From: Cocos nucifera
Taxonomy: Eukaryota; Streptophyta; Magnoliopsida; Arecales; Arecaceae
Length of the DNA stretch: 64,000 nucleotides
NCBI GenBank assembly: GCA_006176705.1
Contig: QRFJ01001023.1
Location: 1-64,000 of the forward strand
Reading direction: 5' to 3'
The notes beneath the pieces were generated by a model, which saw only the letters and a list, made by a program, of their open reading frames with translations, had not been told where the DNA came from and did not search any database. This document shows, piece by piece, positions 47,030-59,006 of the stretch; position 1 is the first letter of the stretch, and every line of letters starts with the position of its first letter. Position numbers and translations under genes: made by a program.

Positions 47030-49505
47030 TCCAATCCATTGCACATATCCTGGACACACATAGACTGACTAGACCCAATTATAAAGATTGGCTTAGGAAC
47101 TACAAAATAGTTTTAGATTCTGAGAAGTTAACCCATGTACTAGACTAGGACCCTCCCACCTTGTCAGCGCGTCCATCTATTGAACAGAGAGCATCTCTAG
47201 AAAAATGGATAGACGAAGATAATAAGGCCAGATATTACATGTTGGGCTCGATGTCTAATAAGCTCCAGCACCAACATGAGGATATCGGGATTGATCACCA
47301 AATGTTGGCTCACCTGTAGGAGGTGTTTGGTGAACAGAGTCGTGCAGCCAAATATCAAGTCACTAAATGACTTTTTAAGACTAAGATGCGTGATGGGCAG
47401 TCAGTCCAAGATCACTATCTGACAATGATCAAGGATATGGAGGAGCTTGAGAAGCTCGATGTAAAGTTAGACTTGGACCTGCATAACGATATTATTCTGC
47501 AATCCTTGACTGATGCATATGGATAATTCATCATGAATTACCACATGCATAAACTTCAAAATTTCTTGGCCGAATTAATGAATATGCTGGTTACCGCTGA
47601 GCTTTCTATGAAAAATTCTAAAGGCTCAGTTCTTACTATAGAATGAACTTCTTCCAAAAGAAAGTCTTATGGAAAGAAAAAGAAGTCTGCGAAAAAGCAG
47701 AAGATGGAAGGAGCAAAGAAGAAGAAGGCAGAGTCGAAGATGAAAGCCGCTGTCAAAGAAAAGTGTTTCCATTGCAACAGCGATGGCCATTGAAAGCGGA
47801 ACTTCCCTACTTACCTGGCCACCCTAAAGAACAAGAAAGAAGGTCCTTCTGGAGGTATGCTCGTTATTGAGTCTAACCTTACGACTTCTGCATCCAGTTG
47901 GGTGCTTGACTCTGGTTCTAGTGCTCATCTGTGCACTTCCATGCAGGGTCTTGAGGATAGCAGAAGGTTGAGGGATGAAGACATGATCCTACGCATCGAT
48001 AATGGAGCAAGAGTTGCTGCAGTAGCCATTGGAATATATCCTCTTCAATTACCATCTGGTTTAGACTTAGTTTTGAAAGACTGTTATTATATGCATGCAA
48101 CTAGCAGGAATTTGATTTCTATTTCATGCTTAGCACAAGAAGGCTATGTGATTACCTTCTTTAAGGACCATTGTAACATTCTTTATGAAAGAAATAAAAT
48201 TACAAATGGTTTTCTTATTGATGATCTTTATCAGCTACATATTGATGTACCTGTTCTAACTATCGAGCAAAATGTGAATGCCAAATGACCTAGGGATAGT
48301 CCAAACGATAGATATCTATGGCACCTGAGATTAGGTCATATAGCAAAAGATAGGATCAACAAATTGGAGAAAAATGGGCTATTGAGTCCATTGACTTTCG
48401 AGTCATATCCAACTTGTGAATTCTGTCTTCAAGGCAAAATGACAAAACTCCCTTTTGTTGGAGATGAGGAGAGGGCCACAGATCTCCTTGCCCTAGTACA
48501 TACTGATGTGTGCGGCCCATTTGATGTGCCGGCTAGAGATAATTTTGTCTACTTCATTATCTTTATCGATGATCTGTCTAGATATGGGTATGTGTATCTC
48601 ATGAGACATAAGTCTGAAGCTTTTGAAAAGTTCAAAGAATTCAGACATGAAGTAAAAAAACAAACTGAAAAACCCATTAAGGTTCTTCGATCATATCAAG
48701 GAGGTGAATACCTTAGCCGGGAATTCCTAGACTATCTTAAAAAAAATGGCATAGTCTCTCAATGGACTCCACCAGGATCACCTCAACTCAACGGAGTTTC
48801 AGAAAACGAAAAAATCGGACCTATTCGGATATGGTCGATCCATGATGACTTCCACAAGACCTCCCTGATTTCCTTTTGGGGACACTCATTATTTGACTTC
48901 AATTTATCTACTGAATAGGGTTCCCTCTAAAACCAATTCCTACCACACCGAATGAGATATGGACGGTAAGAAACAAGTCTGAGTCATCTCAGAATTTGGG
49001 TTGTCCAGCTCATGTCAAAAGATAATAAGTGGAAAGTTAGAGTTTTAGATCACTTCAGAGCTCGATTCATAGGATATCCTAAAGAGTCATTAGATACTAT
49101 TTCTATATTTCAGAAGACAAATGTGATTGTGAGTCGACATGCATCTTTCTGAAAAAATAGTTTATTCAAGATAGTGCCATTGAAAGGAAATTCAAGCTTG
49201 AATGAGAAAATTCTCAAGTACAATAAGCTAAGGACCAATTGGAAACAAATCAGGTTGAGCCAATAAGAACACTACCTCCTCCACTCGTAGATCGAAAAGA
49301 GTTTCCCATCCCCTGAGAGATCACTTGGTATTATTCAGAGGAACGTAGAGAAAATGTTCCTCGTAGCAATGGTGCTCATGGTGATGATTCCAAATCTACA
49401 ACGAGGCGATTCAGATATCAAACTCCAAAAAATGGCTAGAGGCAATGCAGTCAGAAATTGACTCGATGCACTCAAACCAAGTCTGGATCTTTGGTGGATC
49501 CACCA
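47030..49505 (+). pseudogene. Inverted gag-protease-integrase block of element C
   Basis: This segment reads on the plus strand, opposite to the rest of C. Gag starts near 47031 (NPL, then a shifted ILDTHRLTGPNY-like part). The zinc knuckle near 47767 reads CFHCNSDGH with a stop before the last cysteine. Protease is clear (VLDSGSSAHLCTS, about 47900), as are LVHTDVCGPFDVPARDN and WTPPGSPQLNG...SEN. The second integrase acid is lost (RSYQGG for RSDQGG or RSDRGG). The block ends at the RT start (VWIFGGST), exactly where the minus-strand RT begins at 47019. Confidence 0.9.
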
Positions 49506-49530
49506 NNNNNNNNNNNNNNNNNNNNNNNNN
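49506..49530. other. Assembly gap of 25 N
   Basis: A run of 25 undetermined bases sits precisely at the right breakpoint of the inverted block in element C. Confidence 1.
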
Positions 49531-50870
49531 CCGCACATCTACAATGGTGGAAGACCTCAGACTTAATCTTTTCTTAGGGAGAATTGATTTAGGTCTCATT
49601 AAACTAGACTTGTCATAGTCATAACAATTATGACTAACCTAGTGGCATGGGTTAGCTTGGATTATTGACCACCTCAGATCAGAACTGTGTCAACAGATAT
49701 GGCCAGGTAAGTGAGACTGGTGGAAGGAATATGCCATTAACTCGTACAAGAATGCATTCAGGTCGATTAGCTTCCAATTAAAAATCAGTCGATCGTATGT
49801 GCCAAACTTACCTTAGACACCAAATTATTGAGCCAGAATCAATTGGGTTAGCCTACAATCCAGACTCTAACCTCTGAGCCTAATTAGATCTTGCTTGATC
49901 GTGACTCGATCTTGACCCAGACTTAATCCTATTAGTTTGGTCAATTTAAGCATTGTTGATCCCATCTAACCAACTCTTGATTCGATTTGATCAACCGCTT
50001 AGATCTAATTGAGCTACCCAAGCCCGAACCTAGTATTATGAATATATCTTAGATATGAAATTCTCAATTTTAGACCTAATTAACATTCCATAATCTTAAT
50101 TTTTAATTAAGTAGGGTTCATAAACAAAATATGCACAATAAATCCTAGGGTTCAGGATCTAGGGTTTTGCAGAAAGTAAGTTTTGGATTTCTGATTAAGG
50201 ATGAATACGCAGCACCCCTATATATCATAAGAACACCCCATCGAATGAAAAGAGAGAGCCTTTAAATCTTTCTTCATTCTTATGACCGGACGGCCAAGAG
50301 GAATGCCTTAATCAGGAACATGCAATACTACAAAACAGTTTTAGATCTATATCATATATCTCATATACAAATTAGATCTAATCATGGCATATTTTGCATA
50401 CATCTCATGTATCGAATCATGCATATTTTTAGATCTAAATTATCTCATAATAATCTAAAAAATTAGATTTAAATTGATCTAATCAAAATAAATTCTAATC
50501 TAGATAATTATGTAGAACTATTCTACAACTAGTCTAGACATGCATCAATCATATCTCATATGATATTTAAAATTAAATAATTTTATTTGTTATTTTTTAG
50601 ATGTCATTATAACCATTATAATATCAAAAAATAATAAATAAATAGATCTAAAATATGATTTAATCAGATTAAATCAAAAACATGCAAGACTATTCTATAG
50701 AACTATTCTATTTTAGAACTAGTCATGCATATTTTCCTAATCTTAGATCCAAATCATTTAATTTTAATTTTTTCTAATTTTAGATCTGATCACATCTCAT
50801 GTGACATCTAAAATCATTTATTTTCTAATTAAAATAAATTTAAAATTAGATCTAAATACTTTTAGAACCT
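49531..50870 (-). other. Untranslated leader of element C
   Basis: It matches the leader of D from about 34369 onward. About 500 bases nearest gag, present in D (33850-34368), are absent, lost at or in the gap. No gene is visible. Confidence 0.85.
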
Positions 50871-50884
50871 TGGCTCTGATACCA
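50871..50884 (-). other. Primer-binding site of element C
   Basis: The minus strand reads TGGTATCAGAGCCA, two bases inside the 5' LTR; identical to D. Confidence 0.93.
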
Positions 50885-50886
50885 GT

Positions 50887-53800
50887 TGAAGGAAAATCCT
50901 GATTTTTCGGACCAAATTCGTTCAGATTTGATCAGATCAAGAGATATATTTCAAAATTTTTTCTCTTTGATCTAGATCAGATCTAAAATATTTTAGATTT
51001 AATTATTATTATTTTAAAAATTAAAATAAAATCTAGATAAATTAAATCAAATTTAATTTACCTTGATATGGGTAATCCTATTATCCGTTGATGATCCTGT
51101 ATGCAGCGGAAGGTTCTAGATCTAGCCACGCAAGTGCCTGGCCTCTATCGATATCCACTCGAACTGGATCTAGAGATCCTTTTCTTTTCTATCACATCTC
51201 CAAAAATCAGATCTAGATCTGATTTGGAGGATCTTCAAAACTCCTTTTGAAGATCAGCAGTCGTCCTTTGCAGCAGTGCAGCCTTCTAGCTTTCAGTCGC
51301 CTTTCTTTGATCTGGATCGCACCAACCAAAAGATCCAAAACTCCTTTTGGACGTGGAGAGGAAGGGGAGAAGGTGGTTTGGCATGGAGGAAGAGGGGAGA
51401 GGCAGCCTTGGGCATGGGGAATTGTGATTCCTTTCAATCACTTCCAATCACTAATCTGGGTTGGGCGCAGGGTCTTATTTATAGACTAAGCTGTGATCCA
51501 ACTTCTCTTCTTCCCAACCAATCACAACTCTTTGTGAAATCAGATCTAAATCTGATTGGTGGGAATAGAGTCCCCTGGATTCCTCCTTAGAGGGTGCCTA
51601 AGACCAGTCAAAGTTGGTTCTTAGGAGAACTCTAATTGGAATCCAAAAAGGAGATGGAGTCCCTGTCCAACAGGGACTCCTAGGCGCCTCCAACTTGGGC
51701 ACACGCCAAGGGTGGCGTGCGCCCTCTTCCTTGCCAGGTTCTAGTAGGGGATAGGCCCCCACCAGCTCTCCAATAGGTGCATGACATGTGGTCAAAAGTC
51801 AAAGTGTCAATGGTCAATATTTGACCAGTCAAAGGTAGACTTTTGACCAAAGTCAAAGAACAAGAAATGGCAGGTGACCAAAAATGGCAGGTAATGTCTT
51901 ACAAAATAAGACAACCTTTTTTGACTTGGACAACCTCCAGTCAGACCATATGAAGGCCTCTGATTGAGCACAAACTCCTTTGGCTCAGTCAGGACAACTT
52001 ATTTATGATAGCAAAAGAAGAACGTTAGGTTCAATCGAGTGCTAGCATGATTTTCTTGAACCTAATTGAATCTCATTTAGATCAATTGAACTGGATCAGT
52101 TCAATTGATGATCACCAAATTCAAACCCTTATTTGTGTGACCCAGTTAGGTTCAGTTCTGTATGGTAATGGGATATGTCATGATCTCTATCATCGACATC
52201 ATCGAAACTCCTTTCGATGGATCAAAACTCTTCTGATTCGAACAGCTAGAATGATCGATCATCTAAATCATTCTAATTGCTCCCAAAATCCACCAATGAC
52301 ACCTAGCAGTATATGGTGGCAACCCACCAAAATCCACTCATTTGGTTGTGGACCAAGTCAAACTCGGAGTTGGTTTTGATTTAAATTCTATGAGATAGAA
52401 TTTTAAGTACTTAAAACTCCTCCTCACTTTGTGCTGTCCACATCTCTGATTTTTCTCTCATTTTTTCATTGAAAAGAGGAGGATTTTGTGCACTTATTCC
52501 TAGTGGTCCATGGCATAAAGAAAGGAGGGAGCACCCAAGTGTTGGGCACCCCAACCAATTGTCAATTTTGGACCTGCCTTGTCTAGGTATTTGACCTAGA
52601 CAAGACTCTTCCATATCTCAATATTTAAAATAAATTTTGAATTAATTTTTTCATGGATTGTAGATCATTGAGAGAGATTTGGGGCATGTAAAAATCAGGA
52701 AGAAAGAATATTGGGGCATGGAGATTTCATGGACCCCAATCTAGGTGTCTAGGTGAGAGAAAATAAGAAGAAGAAGGGTTCTTCTAGGATATTTCTTTGA
52801 TCTCTTCCTTCTTCTTTTGAGATTTTTGAGAGGTGTCTCAAGTTTAAAATCTCTTTTTCTTTCTTTTGAAAATTGGAGAGTCCAAGATTTGAAAAAGATG
52901 GTTCTAGATCGACTATCAAAAAAGGATCAGCATAGTACTAGCATATCGTGCTAATTTCCTACATCAAGACTTCTGATGGTGATCGTGGACTCGTATGGAT
53001 GACTCCTAGAGGTTGGACATATGTGCGGCTTATAACTTCATTCTCAAGTCTGGATCAGTAAGTTAGAATATCTAACTTGCACAGATAATAGATCTGATCT
53101 ATTATTTTCATACCTATATTAGATGTAGTGTATATTGAATGTGAACCTCTTGGTGCAGCTACCTATGTGATTAAGTCCTTCTATCTTGAGCTCCGATCAG
53201 ATTAGGGTTAAGGTAAACTCGTCAAACCCTAGTTTCTATCATATAATGTAATCATTCGATTCGAGTCCGATGTGAAAATCTAAATAGAAACTCTTTCTAT
53301 TTTTTTACTCTACCATGGCCATGGACTTCTGGACTTGATTCTCATGATTATCATAGGGCTGCTCCTCTACCACCGAGGTAGATAGATTCCATCTTGATGC
53401 CATCCAGTTCCTACAATGAACATGCTATAGCCAACATACACCTCAGGATTCCATATGGCTAGGAGATCGAGTAATGGTGTAGTCAAACTATAACACCCTC
53501 AAGATGAACTACCGATGCACCTTAGGTCAAAGAACCAGACACACTACTGCAGCATCGAGTCAGTCATTGACGAGAAGGTAGACTCCCCAATGACTACTCG
53601 AGGTGGTCACGCTCAGTGCCCTCATTCTCTAACGAGTACCTGTACTCTCGCTCCGGTGTCTCCACATCGTAGACTCAAGACTCATCTACTAAAGAGAAGC
53701 GATTGTACACCAACCTTCCGGATCAATCACCATCCTCATGATGGTCCTATGGTCGGGAGCATTTTATGAGTTAACAATGATTATTCATGTCTTAAATTTT

Positions 53801-53982
53801 CAACTCTTGAAAATATGAATTATCATTACCATTAACTCAAAGGATGTATCACAGACACTAAATACACATATGTGATAGAAAATAACCTATTTTATTTATT
53901 ATAGTCATAATTATAATTTTGCCCTTAGAAGTGTATTACAAGTGTCAGTCAATTCTGGCTTCTAGGGCACATATATCTAACA
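50887..53982 (-). repeat. 5' LTR of element C, enlarged by a foreign patch
   Basis: The plus strand runs TGAAGGAAAATCC to ATATATCTAACA. It is 3096 bp instead of about 2290 because 52327-53136 is not LTR sequence. Apart from that patch it matches the 3' LTR throughout, including the W-box cluster at 51790-51856. Confidence 0.93.
52327..53136 (+). repeat. Patch copied from the LTR of element E
   Basis: From CATTTGGTTGTGGACCAAG (52339) to GTAGTGTATAT the sequence is about 98 percent identical by eye to 54022-54821, which is E's 5' LTR just right of C. A 12-base joint (CCAAAATCCACT) precedes it, and a few LTR bases (TCAGAGCT) are missing at the site. No target duplication or mobile-element ends are seen. 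Confidence 0.85.
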
Positions 53983-53987
53983 CTGAT

Positions 53988-55025
53988 GCATGCCCATAGC
54001 CTTCCCTTATTCCTTAGATGGCATTTGGTTGTGGACCAAGTCAAACTAGGAGTTGGTTTTGATTTAAATTCTATGAGATAGAATTTTAAGTACCTAAAAC
54101 TTCTCCTTACTTTGTGCTGTCCACATCTCTGATTTTTCTCTCATTTTTTCAGTGAAAAGAGGAGGGTTTTGTGCACTTATTCCTAGTGATCCATGGCATA
54201 AAGAAAGGAGGGAGCACCCAAGTGTTGGGCACCCCAACCAATTATCAATTTTGGACCTGCCTTGTCTAGGTATTTGACCTAGACAAGACTCTTCCATATC
54301 TCAATATTTAAAATAAATTTTGAATTAATTTTTTCATGAATTGTAGATCATTGAGAGAGATTTGGGGCGTGTAAAAATCAGGAAGAAAGAATATTGGGGC
54401 ATGGAGATTTCATGGACCCCAATCTAGGTGTCTAGGTGAGAGAAAATAAGAAGAAGAAGGGTTCTTCTTCTAGGATATTTCTTTGATCTCTTCCTTTTTC
54501 TTTTGAGATTTTTGAGAGGTGTCTCAAGTTTAAAATATCTTTTTCTTTCTTTTGAAAATTGGAGAGTCCAAGATTTGAAAAAGATGGTTCTACATCGACT
54601 ATCAAAAAAGGATCAGTACAGTACTAGCATACCGTGCTAATTTCCTGCATCAAGACTTCTGATGGTGATCGTGGACTCGTATGGATGACTCCTAGAGGTT
54701 GGACATATGTGTAGCTTATAACTTCATTCTCAAGTCTGGATCAGTAAGTTAGAATATCTAACTTGCACAGATAATAGATCTGATCTATTATTTTCATACC
54801 TGTATTAGATGTAGTGTATATATATGTTGATGTGATCAACATATTTTAATTTTTTCTTTATATTTTAATTTTTGATTTAATGATATATAATAATCATGTA
54901 ATAGATCCTAAATCTAGAATATTTTTTGATATTTAAAATTAATTTTGATTAATTTTAGTCTTTTGCTATCAGATCTTAAAAAAGTTTCAAGATCTAACCC
55001 TGAAATCCTAGATTTGATTTCAATA
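53988..55025 (+). repeat. 5' LTR of element E, piece 3
   Basis: It begins GCATGCCCATAGCC and matches 60446-61478 of the 3' LTR. The end has decayed from TCCAACA to TTCAATA. Confidence 0.92.
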
Positions 55026-55026
55026 A

Positions 55027-55040
55027 TTAGTATCAGAGCC
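55027..55040 (+). other. Primer-binding site of element E
   Basis: TTAGTATCAGAGCC lies next to the LTR end, two changes from TGGTATCAGAGCC. Confidence 0.75.
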
Positions 55041-56960
55041 CAGATTATTTATTACATGATTATGTGTATATGTTTAGATTATTTTTTAGATTAAATCTAA
55101 TTTATAATCTCATTATTAAATTTAAAATTAAAAATTATGATCATACGAATTGCTATAAGGTTGTCCTGTTGTAAGATTTATCCCTTACAGTGGAGAGGTT
55201 GTCCTACTTTGTGTTGATCTACTTCTTATCATAAATTTATTAGATATGATCTAATTTATTTATAATTTATTATATTTGAAATAGTTTTAGATCTAAAAGT
55301 AAAAATTTTAGATTGCATGGGTTGCTATAAGATTGTCCTGTTGTAAGATTTATCCCTTATAGTGGAGAGATTGTCCTAGTACGTGCTGATCTAAAATATT
55401 GATCATAAAATTTTAGATTAGATCTAAAAAATTTTATGATCTAATTAAAAATATTTTAATCTAATTTTAATTTTTATAAATATATTAAATTTGATCTAGA
55501 AAAATTTATGATGGATTAAAGTTGAAATTATTTTAATTACATGAACCTATTTAGATTAGATCTAAAGTAGATTCATGTTTATGTTATTTGTATATTGATT
55601 ATAAATCAAACATGCAACTTGGTTAATAGAACCATGTTGTAAAAATATTTTATAAATATGAAAATTATTTTTGAAAAGTCGAACCCCAAAACTTAATTAA
55701 GAATTAAGAAATTATTTGATTAGGATCTAGGAGTGAATTGAAGATCCTAAGACGCAAATTATAATACATTAGGTTAAATGGATTAGTGGAGATTAGATCC
55801 ATTAATTAGGTTAGACCTAGAGTTAGATTAAAGAATGGACTTAATTAGAGAATTAACTAAATCTAATTAATTATTATCTTAGATTAGGTCAAGATTTCTC
55901 TAGATCAATTATAATAGTTGGTCAAGTCCATGTCTTTAACGAGACCCAAGATGGACTTGATTCTTGGCTACACGGTCTAGCACGAACTATTAAGTTGATC
56001 TAATTGAAACTAATTAAATCAATTGGTATCTAAGATAAATCAGATCGGTGGTCTTTAATTGGCAACTTGCTTATCTGGCCATTTTTGATGGTGTCTAAGG
56101 CAAGCTTTGGCAAACCCTTCCACTGATTGAACTTACCTAACCTTTTGATGAAATTATGATTTGATCGGATCACTTGACTATTTGAGCTAACCCATGTCAG
56201 CTAGATAAATTAGTTTGACTGATTTAGGTGCTCCTAGACCAGCTTATTAATGGACTTCCTTAAGCTGACTTGGTGAAACCAGTAGGAGGATCATAACAAG
56301 CTGGTTCATCTGATCTTCTCTCTTTAAATTAAATTAATTAAATTTTTTAAAATTATTAAATTCATAAAATAAAATAGTTATAGTGATAACTAGATCATAG
56401 CCTCTCATTAAGTGGATGATAATGGGTCAATTAATTGGATAATCATTGAAAGCCCATAGGCCTGGTGCTTATCCGCTAATAAAATTACCATTTATAATAT
56501 AATTTCTTGACTGCATCTCTCTAAATGATGGTTAGATTGATCAACCATAGTTGGACTTAATTATTCATTAGTTAGATGGATCAAGTATGATAATGTTAAT
56601 GGTTGGACCTAATTGAGACTTTCAGTGAAGGCCCTAGCCTACTGGAAAGATACATGGGGCAAAATTAAATTACTAAAAACTATTTGGAGAAATAATTGAT
56701 TATGAACCTATTCTTAAATATACATGGGTTAACCAACCATAGTTGGACTTGTGTGCAGTCTATGTGGATTCTAGTACCCACTAAGAAATTAAGGCAATTC
56801 CTCGAATTGGAGGTAGAGGCTACCAGTTCGAATAAAATAGTGGAAGAAACCTTTTGATTAAAGTCTAAATCTTTAGGTTCAATGAATCAATTACTAATTA
56901 GGCTTTTGGTTCTCCTTTATGTAATTAAACCCTAACCATAGTTGCTCCATTCACTGTTAG
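55041..56960 (+). other. Untranslated leader of element E
   Basis: This is 1.9 kb of non-coding leader. It includes a direct repeat of about 75 bases (TTGCTATAAG...TTGTCCTGTTGTAAGATTTA) at 55150-55225 and 55322-55397, spaced 172 bases. No gene is visible. Confidence 0.8.
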
Positions 56961-57200
56961 ATAGTGATAAACTTATGGGACTCAACTTCGATAATAAGTA
57001 TCGAAAGTTGAATATTATTCAGCAGCATGAAGTGATTCGTGCTGGGGCTTCTATGCTCAGTTTAAATATATGATCCAAGAATAATCTAGATCAGGCAGAA
57101 TGCTTCCACTATAAGAAACAGGAGCATTGGAAGAGAAATTATCCTCAGTATCTTGATTTCCATGATCCCAACAGGCTAAAAAAGAGAGATGAGCAAGTAG
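56961..57200 (+). pseudogene. Copia gag scrap, element E
   Basis: The start region reads DKLMGLNFDN...YRKLNIIQQHEVI. This jumps within about 80 bases to a broken zinc knuckle (CFHYKKQEHWKRNYPQYL), so most of gag is deleted. Two knuckle cysteines are replaced by tyrosine. Confidence 0.7.
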
Positions 57201-58985
57201 TTGCTGATCAAGGATGTTATATGATAACATCTTGTAATTTCTCTGTTTGCGATACTTCTACTTGGGTATTAGATATCGAAAGTTCAGTCCTTATTTGCAA
57301 TATGTTGCAAGGATTTTAAATTAGTAGAAGATTTAAAAATAATGAGCAATTCTTGAATGTTGGAGATGGAAGGTCTATTCCAGTTCTAGCTATAAAAATA
57401 GTTCAACTTATTCTGAATGATGAGGATTTGATTACTTATATAGATGTTATGCAGTGATCCAATTTTGAGAAATGACTTGAGACCTTGAAATCCAAAATGG
57501 AGTCCACGAAGGTCAACGATGTGTGGACATTGGTTGACCCACCCGAAGTGGTTAAATCCAATAGGTATAAATGGGTCTTCAAAAGGAAAAGGGGTGCAGA
57601 CGAAAAGGTGAAGATCTATAAAGCCTATCTGGTTGCCAAGGGGTATCGTCAATGTTATAGTATTGACTACGATGAGATATTCTTTTTTGTGGCAATGCTC
57701 AAATCCATTTGGATAATGCTTGCGATAGCTGTCCATCTAGACTATAAGATCTGGCAGATGGATGTGAAGACAACTTTCCTAAATGGAGAGCTGATCGAAG
57801 AGGTATATATGATACAACTTGAGGGGTTCATATCCATAGATTAGTCCAAAGTGTGCAAGCTTCAAAGATTCATTTATGGATTAAAGCAAGCATCTCAAAG
57901 TTGGAACATGCATTTTGATAAGATGATCAAAACATATGGCTTCGTTAAGAATGGAGAAGAGCCCTACATTTATAAATGGACAAATGGTCCAATAGTAGTA
58001 TTTCTTGTTTTGTACGTGGATGACATTCTCTTAATCGAAAATGACATCCCTGTACTACAGAAAATAAAAATTTGGTTGTCATCATAGTTCTCCATGAAGG
58101 ACTTGGGTGAAGTATCCTACATTCTAGGGATGAAGATCTATAGGGATAGATCTAAAAGAATGCTTGGGTTATCCCAGTCCACGTACATAGATACTATGCT
58201 GAAGAGGTTCAGTATGAAAAATTTTAAAAAGGACTATCTCTCGATAGGCCATGAAATTTTTCTTTCTAAGAAGGATTATCCGACAACTCCTGAAGAGAGA
58301 GAGCATATGAGTAGAGTCCCATATGCTTCGATAGTAGAATCTATCATGTATGCCATGATATGTATGAGATCAGACGCGGCATACTCACTAGGAGTAGTGA
58401 GTAGATATTAGTCTAACCATAGAGAAAACCACTAAAAAGTGGTTAAAACCATCCTTAAGTATTTGAGAAATACTCAGGATCAATGGTTGATTTATGGCGA
58501 GTTAGATCTAAAACTTATGGGGTTTACAGACTCCAGCTTTCAATCTGACCATGATGACAGTAGAAGCGTATCAGGATATATCTTTACTCTAAATGGTGGA
58601 GCCATCTGTTAGAAAAGTTCCAAGTAATATATTATGGCAGACTCTATTTGCGAAGTTGAGTACATCGCAGCATCAGATGCCGCGAAGAAAGCTGTGTAGT
58701 TGAAAAAGTTTATCATCGAGCTCGGAGTAGCATCCTTCCTAGATGGTCTGGTCCTGCTCTACTATGATAGCACTGGTGCCATAGCTCAGGCGAAGAAACC
58801 AAAGATACACCAGTAGACGAAGCACATCCTGTGCCACTTCCACTTGGTCAGAGAGATCATGGATCGAGGTGACCTTCAGAAGTTCGACGAAAAGAAGAAC
58901 CTGGCTGAGCCCTTCACTAAAGCCTTAGCGATAAAGGAGTTCGACAACCACAAGTCAAAGATGGGTATTAGATACTATACCGAGT
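57201..58985 (+). pseudogene. Copia protease scrap, reverse transcriptase and RNase H, element E
   Basis: Protease is marked by TWVLDIESSVLICNM (about 57260, normal LDSGSS lost). Near 57450 the sequence jumps into RT (KSKMESTKVNDVWTLVDPPE), so the pre-integrase and integrase regions are deleted. RT then reads DYKIWQMDVKTTFLNGEL, an intact YVDDILL block (about 58014) and LGMKIYRDRSKRMLGLSQS. RNase H follows with FTDSSFQSD, ICEVEYIAASDAAKKA and LLYYDSTGAIAQAKK. The frame is open in long stretches (57485-57844, 57851-58087, 58094-58411), separated by single stops. Confidence 0.88.
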
Positions 58986-59006
58986 AGCTTTAGGATAAGT
59001 GAGAGT

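Larger units (their letters stand above)
43264..53982 (-). mobile_element. Element C: copia element of the D family with an internal inversion
   Basis: The LTRs are those of the D family (TGAAG...TCTAACA). Flanks are CTCAT (left) and CTGAT (53983-53987), and the uninterrupted site is visible in E's 3' LTR at about 60437-60445. RNase H and RT are on the minus strand as expected (45569-47019). The gag-to-RT-start block (47030-49505) lies in plus orientation, then come a 25-N gap and the minus-strand leader. The 5' LTR contains an 800-bp foreign patch. Many stops show it is older than D. Confidence 0.93.

Noticed and set aside
52411..52614. Paired 67-codon frames at 52411 and 54094
   Set aside because: Both are LTR sequence of element E, one inside the copied patch. 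Not genes.
57386..57736. Minus-strand frame of 116 codons
   Set aside because: Antisense shadow of the reverse transcriptase of E.
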